Source: Prevotella sp. HUN102
Lineage (GTDB): Bacteria; Bacteroidota; Bacteroidia; Bacteroidales; Bacteroidaceae
NCBI RefSeq assembly: GCF_000688375.1
Contig: NZ_JIAF01000004.1
Location: 2,264,890 to 2,328,889, forward strand
Length of the DNA: 64,000 nucleotides
Reading direction: 5' to 3'
Under the pieces are notes generated by a model. It did no database searches and was not told the origin of the DNA. It saw nothing but the letters and a program-made list of their open reading frames with translations. Positions 1 to 8,084 of the stretch are shown here, one piece after another; the stretch's first letter is position 1, and every line of letters starts with the position of its first letter. The position numbers and the translations under genes were made by a program.

Positions 1-426
1 GTAGTCAGAAGCTCTAATACTTTCCAAAGCATTCTGAAAAGGCAGCATATTTCCATTCGTCTGAAAGCTTACATCCTTAATAAACCTCGGATTCCAGCCT
101 CGCTCAAATATACTTTCTGTCATATAAGAATCGTCAAAACCCCATCTTCCGTATTCAGATTCTTCATAATCAATAGGGAAGCCATAATCAATTGCCGGAT
201 AATCTTTTTCCGATTTATTTGCCAAGGTATAGGTTATGTCGAAGCAATTGTAAAGTCCTTCACGCTTTATATTTACTATTTCTTTTACAATGGATATATC
301 CGATATGGTCAATGGTTCGGGATTTGCAACTCTGCAAACTGCCGAATAGCGCATAACAGGGTCGCCATTGGCAAAAACTGACAAGGATATATTTATCAGA
401 CAAACAATAATAGCCAGTTTTCTCAT
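1..426 (-). CDS. Secreted hypothetical protein, 3' end outside the window
   Basis: An open frame of 142 codons runs from an ATG at 426 off the left edge with no stop. It begins with a typical signal peptide: two basic residues, a hydrophobic stretch of about 15 residues, then a probable cleavage site at VFA-NGD near residue 18. The mature part is rich in Asp, Tyr and Asn. I recognise no domain in the visible part. It is probably exported to the periplasm or cell surface. A gap of about 57 bp separates it from the acyltransferase gene upstream, so it may belong to the same leftward unit. Confidence 0.7.
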   Translation of the reverse strand, partial: MRKLAIIVCLINISLSVFANGDPVMRYSAVCRVANPEPLTISDISIVKEIVNIKREGLYNCFDITYTLANKSEKDYPAIDYGFPIDYEESEYGRWGFDDSYMTESIFERGWNPRFIKDVSFQTNGNMLPFQNALESIRASDY

Positions 427-483
427 TTTTATCAAATTTATATTGGTAGGAAAATCAAAAATAAGAGTTTTCAATATTGCCTT

Positions 484-1323
484 TTACTGGTCGGGATTCT
501 CCACGTAACTCTGATATTCCGGTACGAGCGCAGAGTTTACCACTTCGTAGGCTTCTGCCATTACCTGCTTTTCAAACTCCGCTCCCTTGCCCTTTGGGGC
601 GATAGGCTTGTGGATAGTGAGGCGCAGGGGATGCCATACCGGGAAATGCCAGTCCTTGGTTCGCGGCATCACATCGAAAGAGCCATTGATGGTTATAGGA
701 CAAACGGGTAACTGGAGTTCGTCAGCAAGCATAAAGGCACCACGACGGAACTGTCCCATATGTCCGGTAAAGCTGCGTGCTCCTTCGGGAAACACCACCA
801 GCGACATACCTTTTTGCAAGGTTTCGCGTGCCTGATCATAGGTTTTCTTTATCTTGCTGGCACCGCTCTTGTCTACAAAAATGTGATGGGCGTACTCACA
901 AGCTACGCCGATGAACGGAATCTTACGGATTCCCTTCTTCATCATCCACTTGAAATTACGTCCCAGAAATCCGTAAATCAGGAAGATATCGAATGCGCCT
1001 TGATGATTGCTGACGAACACATAGCTCTGTTTGGGCTGAAGATGCTCGCGTCCTTCCACCTTTACGGGCAGAAAAAGGAGTCTGATAGTGAGCCATCCCC
1101 ACCACTTTGCGGGGTAATATCCCCAAAAGTGTCCGTTTCCGACAGCACAGCCAAACATTGTTGTCAATGCAGTCAGCAAGGATGCGAGGAGAAACAGAGG
1201 GAGAAAGATAAATAATGTATAGACACCGTATATGAAAACAAAAAGCAGTTTGAAGGGGTTGAAACCACTCTGCTTTTTACCTTGGCTGATTGTTGTTTGT
1301 GTGTTATCTGACAAAGGATTCAT
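484..1323 (-). CDS. plsC: 1-acyl-sn-glycerol-3-phosphate acyltransferase (PlsC family)
   Basis: The product has 279 residues with a hydrophobic N-terminal segment (about residues 25-60). It carries the acyltransferase signatures in order: block I NHQGAFD near residue 106 (NHx4D, catalytic His and Asp) and block III FPEGAR near residue 178. The family transfers an acyl chain to the sn-2 position of lysophosphatidate in phospholipid synthesis at the inner membrane. It lies 3 bp downstream of the metallophosphoesterase gene, so the two are probably co-transcribed. Family assignment is firm; substrate is inferred. Confidence 0.9.
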   Translation of the reverse strand: MNPLSDNTQTTISQGKKQSGFNPFKLLFVFIYGVYTLFIFLPLFLLASLLTALTTMFGCAVGNGHFWGYYPAKWWGWLTIRLLFLPVKVEGREHLQPKQSYVFVSNHQGAFDIFLIYGFLGRNFKWMMKKGIRKIPFIGVACEYAHHIFVDKSGASKIKKTYDQARETLQKGMSLVVFPEGARSFTGHMGQFRRGAFMLADELQLPVCPITINGSFDVMPRTKDWHFPVWHPLRLTIHKPIAPKGKGAEFEKQVMAEAYEVVNSALVPEYQSYVENPDQ

Positions 1324-1326
1324 CGT

Positions 1327-2499
1327 TTATTTCTTTTTAGAATGCAATGTGATTACAGTAATTTCATTGGGCATATTCAAACGGAAAGGAACGAGACCTC
1401 CCAAACCTGCCGTAATGTAGAGCATACGGCCGTTGTCTTCGTAGAGCCCGTAGTCTTCCGTAAGTCGCAGATGGGTCGGGCGCAGCCCGAATATCTGCAT
1501 CTGTCCGCCGTGTGTATGGCCTGAGAGCGTGAGTTGTGCGTGCGTGTTCGGGAGAATGGAGCGACGCCAAGCCGAAGGATCGTGCTGAAGCATTATTACA
1601 AATGCCTCTTTGCTTATCCCTTTCATTGCTTTCGCCACATCTACCTTATGCGGGAAGGGAGGTTTGCCGTCGTTTTCTTCGCCACATATATATATATGGT
1701 CTTTTCCATTGTATATCTCCACGCTGCTGTTATTGAGCAACGTCCAGCCTAAAGTATCTCGAATCACGCTTTGCAGTCGCCGTTCCTGTGCCGACAGCTC
1801 TTCAGGCGTGCCCTTCACGTATTCCGTATAGTCGTGATTGCCGAGAACGGCAATCGTTCCTTTCAACGGTTCTTTGAGATAATGAGCAAGCGTTTCCACT
1901 TCCTGTGGACGCATATTCTGAATGTCTCCCGTGAAGAGAATCAAGTCTGCTTTCTGTTTTGCAATACTGTCCATCTCTGCTTTTAGAATATTTTCGCGCC
2001 ATCCTTGGAATGTTCCCAGATGAAGATCGGACACGTGAACAATGCGATAGCCGTCGAAAGACTCCGGAAGGTCTTCAAATGACAGGTCTATGTTCTTTAC
2101 TCTGATTTCCGAAAAGCCTAAAGTAAGCCCGTAGATATAGGTTCCCACCATCAACGCTCCGACCAAGAGACCGACGTAATGCCCCCAGTTGCGATGCGTA
2201 TGGGTAATATATTTCCTAACGAACCATCCAATGGACGAGAAGAAAGTAAAGATAGCCTTCGGTCCGACCACCATTCCTATGAGCACCAAGTAAGTATTAA
2301 GCCACGTCAGGTCTGTTGGTGCAAAGTTTCTGATGGATGCCAGTATGCAGGTATAGCACACGAGAAATATGGTTGGAACCCACCAAAGGAGCCGCAACCA
2401 CCAAGATATCTTATAGTGCTTGCGGAAATAATGTGCATCGATATAAACATCGGACAGCACGATTATGAGCAACAAGGGTATAACAATTCTTGCTATCAT
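1327..2499 (-). CDS. Membrane-anchored calcineurin-like metallophosphoesterase
   Basis: The product has 390 residues. The first about 135 residues contain several hydrophobic segments; the rest is a metallophosphoesterase domain with the metal-binding motifs in order: VSDLHLG, LFTGDI, LGNHDY, QHDP and SGHTHGGQ. This arrangement matches the YkuE-like branch, membrane proteins with a metallophosphoesterase domain, some of which act on UDP-sugars or lipid-linked phosphates. The actual substrate cannot be read from the sequence. Spacing to plsC (3 bp) and the dihydroorotase gene (9 bp) indicates an operon. Confidence 0.88.
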   Translation of the reverse strand: MIARIVIPLLLIIVLSDVYIDAHYFRKHYKISWWLRLLWWVPTIFLVCYTCILASIRNFAPTDLTWLNTYLVLIGMVVGPKAIFTFFSSIGWFVRKYITHTHRNWGHYVGLLVGALMVGTYIYGLTLGFSEIRVKNIDLSFEDLPESFDGYRIVHVSDLHLGTFQGWRENILKAEMDSIAKQKADLILFTGDIQNMRPQEVETLAHYLKEPLKGTIAVLGNHDYTEYVKGTPEELSAQERRLQSVIRDTLGWTLLNNSSVEIYNGKDHIYICGEENDGKPPFPHKVDVAKAMKGISKEAFVIMLQHDPSAWRRSILPNTHAQLTLSGHTHGGQMQIFGLRPTHLRLTEDYGLYEDNGRMLYITAGLGGLVPFRLNMPNEITVITLHSKKK

Positions 2500-2508
2500 C
2501 CGTCTGTC

Positions 2509-3849
2509 TTATCTAAATGAGAGTTTCTCGCCGCGACATTCGGCATCGAACTTATCATTGTCCAATATATGGCGGCCATTACAGAAGGTATGGACTACCT
2601 TCCAGTTGTATTCGTGCCCTTGCATAGGACTCCATTTACACTTGCTCTGGATAATATCTTCGGTAAGTTTCCACGGCTCGTTCGGCTTAACGATGGCAAT
2701 ATCGGCCTTGAAACCTTTTCGCAGATAGCCTCTCTCATTGATATTGAAGAGCTTTGCAGGGGCGTGCGCCATCAGTTCCACCAGTTTTTCTATGGTAAGA
2801 ACACCGTTATCGACCATTTCCAGCATCGTAACCAATGAGAATTGAATGAACGGCATTCCAGAAGTTGCCTTGGCACAGCCACCTTGTTTCTGCGAAAGAA
2901 GGTGTGGAGCGTGATCGGTTCCTATTGTAGTGATACGGCCATCCATTAATGCTTTTCGCAGTTCGGAACGGTCGTTTACTGTTTTTACGGATGGATTGCA
3001 CTTGATCAATGCCCTCTTCGTGAGATAATCTTCGTTTGAAAAATACAAATGAGCGATTACAGCTTCGAGCGTAACGAGGTCTTTTGCGCCTGGAAGCTCA
3101 AGCAATGAGAGTTCCTTAGCCGTTGAAAGGTGTGCAATATGAAGACGGGTGTTGTGTTTCAATGCCAGTTCCACAGCCAATCGGGACGACTGCCAGCACG
3201 CCTCTTCGCTGCGAATTTCGTGATGATGCGTGATGTCGGGGTCTTCTCCATACAGCTCTTTCGCACGTTTCATATTTGCATTGATGATACCGGAGTCCTC
3301 ACAATGCGTCATTACAGGCAGATTCATCTCGGCAGCTTTTGAAAAAATATTCTCCAAAGCGTTTCGCTTATCCACCAGCATATTACCGGTGGATGCCCCC
3401 ATAAAGAGTTTCACACCCGGAATGCCGTGAATGTCCAGCTCTTTGATGAGTTCGGCGTTTGCATTCGTAGCACCGAAGAAGAAACTGTAATTGACGTGGC
3501 TTGTTCGTTCAGCCCTTTCAAACTTGTCGTTCAGAGCTTCCAAAGATGTTGTTTGTGGATTCGTGTTCGGCATTTCCACGAACGAAGTTACGCCACCATA
3601 GGCAGCAGCCCTGCTCTCGCTCGCAATAGTAGCCTTCTCTTCCAGTCCCGGTTCGCGGAAATGCACGTGCGTATCTATCATACCGGGTAAAACAAAACAA
3701 CCCGTGGCGTCGATTGTCTCACCGAATGTGCCACGGGATGGTTGCGTATTTTCCGTAATTTCGGCTATCCTTTCATTATCAATAACAACTGCACCCTTGA
3801 AAGTGCGTCCTTCATTGACTATCGTTCCGCCGTAAATGAGTTTCCTCAT
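2509..3849 (-). CDS. pyrC: Dihydroorotase
   Basis: The product has 446 residues and is an amidohydrolase. DTHVHFREPG near residue 59 supplies the HxH metal ligands, and IGTDHAPH in the C-terminal third supplies the catalytic Asp. The length and the HFREPG motif fit the class I (PyrC of Gram-positive and Bacteroidetes type) dihydroorotases, which interconvert carbamoyl-aspartate and dihydroorotate in pyrimidine synthesis. An allantoinase or another cyclic amidohydrolase is less likely. It sits in the leftward cluster between the lipoprotein and metallophosphoesterase genes. Confidence 0.9.
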   Translation of the reverse strand: MRKLIYGGTIVNEGRTFKGAVVIDNERIAEITENTQPSRGTFGETIDATGCFVLPGMIDTHVHFREPGLEEKATIASESRAAAYGGVTSFVEMPNTNPQTTSLEALNDKFERAERTSHVNYSFFFGATNANAELIKELDIHGIPGVKLFMGASTGNMLVDKRNALENIFSKAAEMNLPVMTHCEDSGIINANMKRAKELYGEDPDITHHHEIRSEEACWQSSRLAVELALKHNTRLHIAHLSTAKELSLLELPGAKDLVTLEAVIAHLYFSNEDYLTKRALIKCNPSVKTVNDRSELRKALMDGRITTIGTDHAPHLLSQKQGGCAKATSGMPFIQFSLVTMLEMVDNGVLTIEKLVELMAHAPAKLFNINERGYLRKGFKADIAIVKPNEPWKLTEDIIQSKCKWSPMQGHEYNWKVVHTFCNGRHILDNDKFDAECRGEKLSFR

Positions 3850-3875
3850 CCTTAAATATATCTTTTAAATGTTCT

Positions 3876-4739
3876 TTATTGTTTGGTCTTTGCCGTGTCT
3901 CCAGCCATTTCTGCTGGTGTGGGAGGTGCGGGAACAGCATCGGGAGTGGTGCCTGCCGCATCGGGAACGGGCATTGTCCGTTGGTCAGGTAAGCCTGCCG
4001 TGCCGTTTCTATACTCCTGAAGAGAATTGTATATGAACTTTACCTGTGGGTCGTTCTTGAAGCTGTCCGGGGCTTTTGTCATTATATATTCAATCCAAGA
4101 GGGCAACTGGCTCGAAGCATTCATATACAGATACTGATTCAGCCATATTGGAAATGCCCCGGGATCGGAGTCATAAGCCACACGCGTAGAGAATCCCCAA
4201 GAACTCAATACATTGTCAAAGTTGTTCACAACGAAATTCGTAAACAGCGTATCACCCGAATAATAGACCTGCATAGCCTTCATCATAGCCTCACGGTTCA
4301 CGCTATATTCGTCCTTACCGTCCAAGAGAGCGGCGTTCCCCTGATGCTCAATCTCCATATATCGGTTGCTGAGCTGCACAAATTTAGCCCAGAACTGATT
4401 GAGTTTGTCGTTCAATGGCGTTCCACCTACTTCACGCTGACCGTTGTCCAACCTCATAACGATGTCTCCCTCTTCCATAACGACAGGGAAAAAGTTCATA
4501 TCGCCGATGTAAACACTTACCACCTGAACCGAATCGAAAGTACCCTGAAAAGTAAACTGACCGTGAACGACATCGCAGGAGTCGAGGCTCTGCAACGAAC
4601 CATCATTAACTTTTTTAAGATACAGCTTTCTTCCATCAAGGCTTGATATGTTAGATGTGCCCTGTATGTTATAGGATTGAGCGCACGATGCAAGTGCTAC
4701 GAGAGAGATTAGAGCATAAAGTATTTTATTCATAGACAA
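3876..4739 (-). CDS. DUF4369-type lipoprotein
   Basis: The product has 287 residues. The N-terminus is a lipoprotein signal peptide with lipobox LASC near residue 19. It is followed by the DUF4369 pattern found in many Bacteroidetes lipoproteins: a short beta-rich region with a YLKKVNDGSLQSLDS-like segment. The full thiol-disulfide versions carry a C-terminal thioredoxin domain; here there is no CxxC, and the C-terminus is instead a Pro/Ala-rich tail. It is likely attached to a membrane facing the periplasm. Function is unknown. Confidence 0.8.
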   Translation of the reverse strand: MSMNKILYALISLVALASCAQSYNIQGTSNISSLDGRKLYLKKVNDGSLQSLDSCDVVHGQFTFQGTFDSVQVVSVYIGDMNFFPVVMEEGDIVMRLDNGQREVGGTPLNDKLNQFWAKFVQLSNRYMEIEHQGNAALLDGKDEYSVNREAMMKAMQVYYSGDTLFTNFVVNNFDNVLSSWGFSTRVAYDSDPGAFPIWLNQYLYMNASSQLPSWIEYIMTKAPDSFKNDPQVKFIYNSLQEYRNGTAGLPDQRTMPVPDAAGTTPDAVPAPPTPAEMAGDTAKTKQ

Positions 4740-4835
4740 TTTCCTTGTTCAAGACAAATATACAACGTATAGTTGATGTAGTGAAAGTTTTTCATTCAAT
4801 TTAAAACTATAAGCTGCTTTTTAGCGTTTTTTCGC

Positions 4836-5294
4836 TTAATGCTTGTCTTCTTTCTTCAATTCGTGGTCGATACGGTGGGTTGAATACACCTCCAATACGG
4901 CACCGATAAGCATTGCTACCACCCAGTTGTTCTGAAACACGCGAATATATGTGAGCTGACTGCTGATGTCTTTCACGAAATAGGGCTGCAGAAGACCGTG
5001 TTCGGATTCCACCATCAGCAATCCTGCAATGACAAAGCACACATTCGCAAGCACCATTATCTTTCGGAGACGGCGTATCGTAAGGCTCTGACCGAGATAT
5101 TTCTGGCGAATCTGCATCGCTGCAAACAAGACTGCACCGACCAGCATTACCCAACTCACAATCCCACGTTGGAAGAAAAAGACATAGAGACCTGCTCCTG
5201 CCACCATCATTATGCCTCCCAACAAAAACAACAAACTCTCTAATCTACTCAACAGTCTCATTTTCAGATGTATTTCCGGCAGGCTGTTCGTCAT
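4836..5294 (-). CDS. Conserved membrane protein with four predicted helices
   Basis: The product has 152 residues; a start at Met12 (5261) is equally possible and would shorten the overlap with the DivIC gene. Four hydrophobic segments are visible (starting at about residues 18, 44, 83 and 123), and the end is a charged tail, KKEDKH. I do not recognise a named family, but small four-helix proteins beside ftsB/divIC are common in Bacteroidales. Its 5' end overlaps the 3' end of the divIC-like gene, so translation is probably coupled. Confidence 0.7.
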   Translation of the reverse strand: MTNSLPEIHLKMRLLSRLESLLFLLGGIMMVAGAGLYVFFFQRGIVSWVMLVGAVLFAAMQIRQKYLGQSLTIRRLRKIMVLANVCFVIAGLLMVESEHGLLQPYFVKDISSQLTYIRVFQNNWVVAMLIGAVLEVYSTHRIDHELKKEDKH

Positions 5295-5589
5295 CGCTCA
5301 ATACGAATATATCCTCATCGTCTGCCTTCATAAAATAACGTTCGCGAGCAATCTTTGCAATAGCATCAGGATTGCGCTTCAACTCTTTCAGTTGCTCGGT
5401 AGCACGCTGATAATTGGCTTCATATTCCTGTATTTCTTCCTTCAGGTCTTCAATCTGATAGGCATACCCTAAACGCTTCATCAGGCTGTTCTCACCGAGA
5501 ACACCCACCATCAGTATACCGACAAAAATCGTTATCGGATACTTGAAACGGCTGAGAAAATTATAAATATGTCCAGTAAACTTGCTCAC
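5245..5589 (-). CDS. Septum formation initiator, DivIC/FtsB family
   Basis: The product has 114 residues: a short cytoplasmic N-terminus, one membrane segment (about residues 16-32), then a coiled coil (about 45-75) with the FtsB/DivIC-like end of that helix (RNPDAIAKIARERY). The family is part of the FtsB/FtsL/FtsQ sub-complex that assembles at the division septum. The C-terminal tail is acidic. It is the first gene of the leftward cluster, downstream of a good -7 element at 5675-5682. Confidence 0.85.
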   Translation of the reverse strand: MSKFTGHIYNFLSRFKYPITIFVGILMVGVLGENSLMKRLGYAYQIEDLKEEIQEYEANYQRATEQLKELKRNPDAIAKIARERYFMKADDEDIFVLSDDEQPAGNTSENETVE

Positions 5590-5674
5590 GTTATTAATTA
5601 CCTTTTTATTTTGACTTTCAGAGAGAAACAGAAATCATTCTGCAACAACATCCATTCCCCCTGCTATCTCTATG

Positions 5675-5682
5675 CAAAAGTA
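5675..5682 (-). promoter_or_regulatory. Probable -7 element of the leftward host cluster
   Basis: On the minus strand the bases read TACTTTTG, a match to the Bacteroidetes -7 consensus TAnnTTTG, about 85 bp upstream of the DivIC gene. No clean TTTG at -33 is visible at the usual spacing. Confidence 0.5.
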
Positions 5683-5779
5683 ACTAAAAGATTCTGAATA
5701 GTGAGACAACGCAAATGAGAATTTTAGCTAATTAACATTTTATCGGTGGTCTCTGAGCCATAATTTTTCAACTTTTTAC

Positions 5780-5787
5780 TACCTTTG
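5780..5787 (+). promoter_or_regulatory. Probable -7 element of dnaX
   Basis: TACCTTTG matches the consensus TAnnTTTG and lies 22 bp before the dnaX ATG. A recognisable TTTG at -33 is not evident. Confidence 0.55.
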
Positions 5788-5809
5788 CAAAAACTATCAG
5801 AATCAAACT

Positions 5810-7627
5810 ATGGACGAATATATCGTTTCGGCGCGTAAATACCGACCTATGACCTTCGACTCCGTGGTGGGACAACAGGCATTGACCACCACGCTGAAGA
5901 ATGCCGTAAAGAGCGGGAAACTCGCCCACGCCTATCTCTTCTGCGGCCCTCGGGGCGTAGGAAAGACCACTTGTGCGCGTATCTTTGCAAAGACTATCAA
6001 CTGTACCAATCCCAACGCTGAGGGAGAAGCCTGCAACGAATGCGAAAGCTGTCAGGCTTTCAACGAGGGAAGAAGCTACAATATCTTTGAACTGGATGCG
6101 GCAAGCAACAATTCGGTTGAAAACATCAAGACCCTGATGGACCAGACTCGCATTCCTCCACAGGTGGGACGTTACAAGGTTTTCATCATCGACGAGGTTC
6201 ACATGCTCTCCACGGCTGCTTTCAACGCTTTTCTCAAGACGCTGGAAGAGCCGCCAGCACACGTTATATTCATTCTTGCCACAACGGAGAAGCACAAGAT
6301 TCTGCCAACCATTCTTTCGCGCTGCCAGATTTACGACTTCGAAAGAATGACGGTGCCGAACATTATCAACCATCTGAAAGCCGTTGCAGAGAAAGAAGGC
6401 ATACAGTTTGAGGAGCAGGCACTGAACATCATTGCCGAAAAGGCCGACGGAGGTATGCGCGATGCGCTTTCCATTTTCGATCAGGCTGCAAGTTTCTCGC
6501 AGGGAAACATCACTTACCAGAAGGTCATCGAAGACCTCAATGTGCTCGATGAGGAAAACTATTTCAAGATTGTAGACCTCGCAATGGAGAACAAAGTGAG
6601 CGAGATTATGGTGCTCCTGAACAATATTATCAACAAGGGATTCGACGGCGGCCACCTTATCAACGGACTTGCATCGCACGTGAGAAACGTCCTGATGGCA
6701 AAGGATCCACAGACACTTCCCCTGCTTGAAGTGAGCGAGCAGCAGAAACGCCAGTATCAGGAGCAAGCCCAGAAGTGCCCGACGCCTTTCCTTTACCAGT
6801 CGTTGCAGATTATGAACCGTTGCGACGTAGAATACAGACAAAGCTCCAATAAGAGGCTTTTGGTGGAAATCACGCTCATTCTGGTGGCACAGATCACGCA
6901 GAAGGACGACGAAACGCCCGCCTCGGGGCGCAGCCCTAAGCGTTTGAAATCCCTGTTTAAGCATCTTATTATTAAGGCTCAGCCTAAACCGGTTCAGCAG
7001 GTAACCGGGGGGAGCCGTGCAAAGGCTGCACAGACGGAAAGGAAATCGGCAGAACCTGTTGCTCCACAGCAGACAGAGCCGGCTTCTTCCACCCACGTTT
7101 CCGTGCAGCTCAATGAATCCGTGGCTGCCAAAACAGCCCCGTCGGCGACAATGCCGAAAATAAACCTCGGCTCTATCGGAATGTCGTTCAGGAATCTCCG
7201 AAACGAGGGCAAGGCCGAAGTGGTGGAGGAAGACAAGGTGGAAATCACCAATAAGGACGAAAACCAACAGTTCTCGCAACAGGACCTAATCGTGGAATGG
7301 CGTGCAATGTGCAACCGAATAGGTAAGGCAAACGTTGGTCTGGCGCAGCGAATGAAGCACCTCAGCCCTCGGATTACCGAATTTCCGAACGTGGAGGTAC
7401 TTGCCGAAAACAACATTCTTCTTGAGGAAATGCAGGCATTCAAGGGACGCATTCACGCCACTTTGACGAAGTATCTCCACAACGGAAACATAGCAGTAAG
7501 TTTCCGGCTTGCCAAACAAGAGGAGATAAAGCCTATCCTGACACCGAGACAAGAACTGGAGAAACTGCAAAAGGAAAATGCAAGCATCGCCAGACTCATT
7601 GAAAAGTTGAGCTTGGATTTGGTATAA
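5810..7627 (+). CDS. dnaX: DNA polymerase III subunit gamma/tau
   Basis: The product has 605 residues. The AAA+ clamp-loader core is clear: Walker A GPRGVGKTT near residue 46, a four-Cys zinc module around CNECESC, Walker B IIDEVHML, the SRC sensor motif and the domain III helices. The C-terminal part (about 380-605) is variable and rich in Ala, Pro, Lys and Glu, as in tau-like tails that bind polymerase and helicase. The subunit loads the beta clamp onto DNA. The gene is monocistronic, with a terminator at 7663-7715. Confidence 0.95.
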   Translation: MDEYIVSARKYRPMTFDSVVGQQALTTTLKNAVKSGKLAHAYLFCGPRGVGKTTCARIFAKTINCTNPNAEGEACNECESCQAFNEGRSYNIFELDAASNNSVENIKTLMDQTRIPPQVGRYKVFIIDEVHMLSTAAFNAFLKTLEEPPAHVIFILATTEKHKILPTILSRCQIYDFERMTVPNIINHLKAVAEKEGIQFEEQALNIIAEKADGGMRDALSIFDQAASFSQGNITYQKVIEDLNVLDEENYFKIVDLAMENKVSEIMVLLNNIINKGFDGGHLINGLASHVRNVLMAKDPQTLPLLEVSEQQKRQYQEQAQKCPTPFLYQSLQIMNRCDVEYRQSSNKRLLVEITLILVAQITQKDDETPASGRSPKRLKSLFKHLIIKAQPKPVQQVTGGSRAKAAQTERKSAEPVAPQQTEPASSTHVSVQLNESVAAKTAPSATMPKINLGSIGMSFRNLRNEGKAEVVEEDKVEITNKDENQQFSQQDLIVEWRAMCNRIGKANVGLAQRMKHLSPRITEFPNVEVLAENNILLEEMQAFKGRIHATLTKYLHNGNIAVSFRLAKQEEIKPILTPRQELEKLQKENASIARLIEKLSLDLV

Positions 7628-7662
7628 GAAAACCAATTTTACGATACATAAAATCATTTTAG

Positions 7663-7715
7663 AGCCAAAACTGCCTGCATTCTTCACACGTCTGCAAGCA
7701 ATTTTGGCTTTTTAC
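7663..7715 (+). terminator. Terminator after dnaX
   Basis: AGCCAAAA at 7663-7670 pairs with TTTTGGCT at 7702-7709, followed by a T-run. The loop holds a second small pairing, so the hairpin is long rather than compact. Confidence 0.7.
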
Positions 7716-7726
7716 AATCTATTTAT

Positions 7727-7757
7727 TTTGCACTTTCCAAACTTTACATTACCTTTG
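7727..7757 (+). promoter_or_regulatory. Promoter of the host tRNA-Arg gene, now reading into the prophage
   Basis: TTTG at 7727-7730 and TACCTTTG at 7750-7757 are separated by 19 bp, a near-ideal Bacteroidetes promoter. It ends 11 bp before the first base of the host tRNA-Arg. Because the prophage interrupts that tRNA at 7807, the promoter now transcribes the 5' half and then the phage tRNA-Arg at 7897. I see no T-tailed terminator between them. Confidence 0.8.
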
Positions 7758-7768
7758 CATACGCTTTT

Positions 7769-7807
7769 GGCTCCGTAGCTTAGCTGAATAGAGCGTCAGA
7801 TTCCGGT
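7769..7807 (+). pseudogene. 5' half of host tRNA-Arg(CCG), cut by prophage integration
   Basis: This 39-nt piece contains the 5' acceptor strand GGCTCCG, the D-arm, the 5' anticodon stem TCAGA and the full loop TTCCGGT. Beyond 7807 the sequence no longer pairs with it. The missing partner is at 58609-58646. Joined there, the halves give a 77-nt tRNA with acceptor GGCTCCG/CGGAGTC (one G-U), anticodon stem TCAGA/TCTGA, anticodon CCG and encoded CCA. Confidence 0.92.
7801..7807 (+). other. attL core (7 bp, tRNA anticodon loop)
   Basis: TTCCGGT is present here and at 58602-58608. The left context (AGA) matches the host tRNA; the right context (GCT) is phage. The deduced attP is AGC-TTCCGGT-GCT and attB AGA-TTCCGGT-TCT. 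Both are dyad-symmetric around the core, as expected for tyrosine integrases that use anticodon loops. Confidence 0.9.
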
Positions 7808-7896
7808 GCTTGAGTTACAAAAAGGCTGCCAAGCTATAATAGGCAAAAATGCCAAGTTCGATAATCGTGCAAAGCGAAGATACAAAAAACTCGTAA

Positions 7897-7968
7897 GCAC
7901 TTGTAGTTCAATGGATAGAATAGAAGATTCCGGTTCTTCAGATTAGGGTTCGATTCCCTACAAGTGTA
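7897..7968 (+). tRNA. Phage-borne tRNA-Arg(CCG)
   Basis: This 72-nt sequence folds as a complete tRNA. The acceptor GCACTTG pairs with CAAGTGT (one G-U), with A as discriminator. The anticodon stem is GAAGA/TCTTC with loop TTCCGGT, giving anticodon CCG (reads CGG codons), and the T-arm is AGGG-TTCGATT-CCCT. No CCA is encoded, unlike the host gene. Outside the anticodon arm it differs strongly from the disrupted host tRNA, so it is not a duplicate of that gene. It lies 90 bp inside attL and is followed by a terminator. Confidence 0.9.
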
Positions 7969-7974
7969 CTCCTA

Positions 7975-8003
7975 AAAAGCCAACTTTCAAAAGTTGGCTT
8001 TTA
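7975..8003 (+). terminator. Terminator after the phage tRNA
   Basis: AAAAGCCAACTTT at 7975-7987 pairs with AAAGTTGGCTTTT ending near 8002. The 3' side ends in a T-run. It separates the tRNA transcript from the integrase gene. Confidence 0.8.
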
Positions 8004-8032
8004 TTGTTTCCGCACTTTTAAGGCTTTTCCTC

Positions 8033-8059
8033 TACTTTTGCGGTAAAATGTGGTTCAAA
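8033..8059 (+). promoter_or_regulatory. Integrase -7 element overlapped by an arm-type repeat
   Basis: TACTTTTG (8033-8040) fits TAnnTTTG. Immediately downstream, TGTGGTTCAAA at 8049-8059 is one copy of a repeat that also occurs twice in tandem near attR (58517-58538). The repeat is a candidate integrase arm-binding site. Its place at the expected transcription start suggests that integrase represses its own gene. Confidence 0.6.
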
Positions 8060-8084
8060 TGTGCCACAATTTACCTGCAAGATT

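Noticed and set aside
5768..7279. 503-codon frame on the minus strand opposite dnaX
   Set aside because: It is a shadow of the well-supported dnaX frame; its translation shows no domain and no membrane or signal logic.
7842..7853. GGCA-AAAA-TGCC hairpin as a terminator between the half-tRNA and the phage tRNA
   Set aside because: Only 4 bp and no T-run, so it is unlikely to stop the host promoter.
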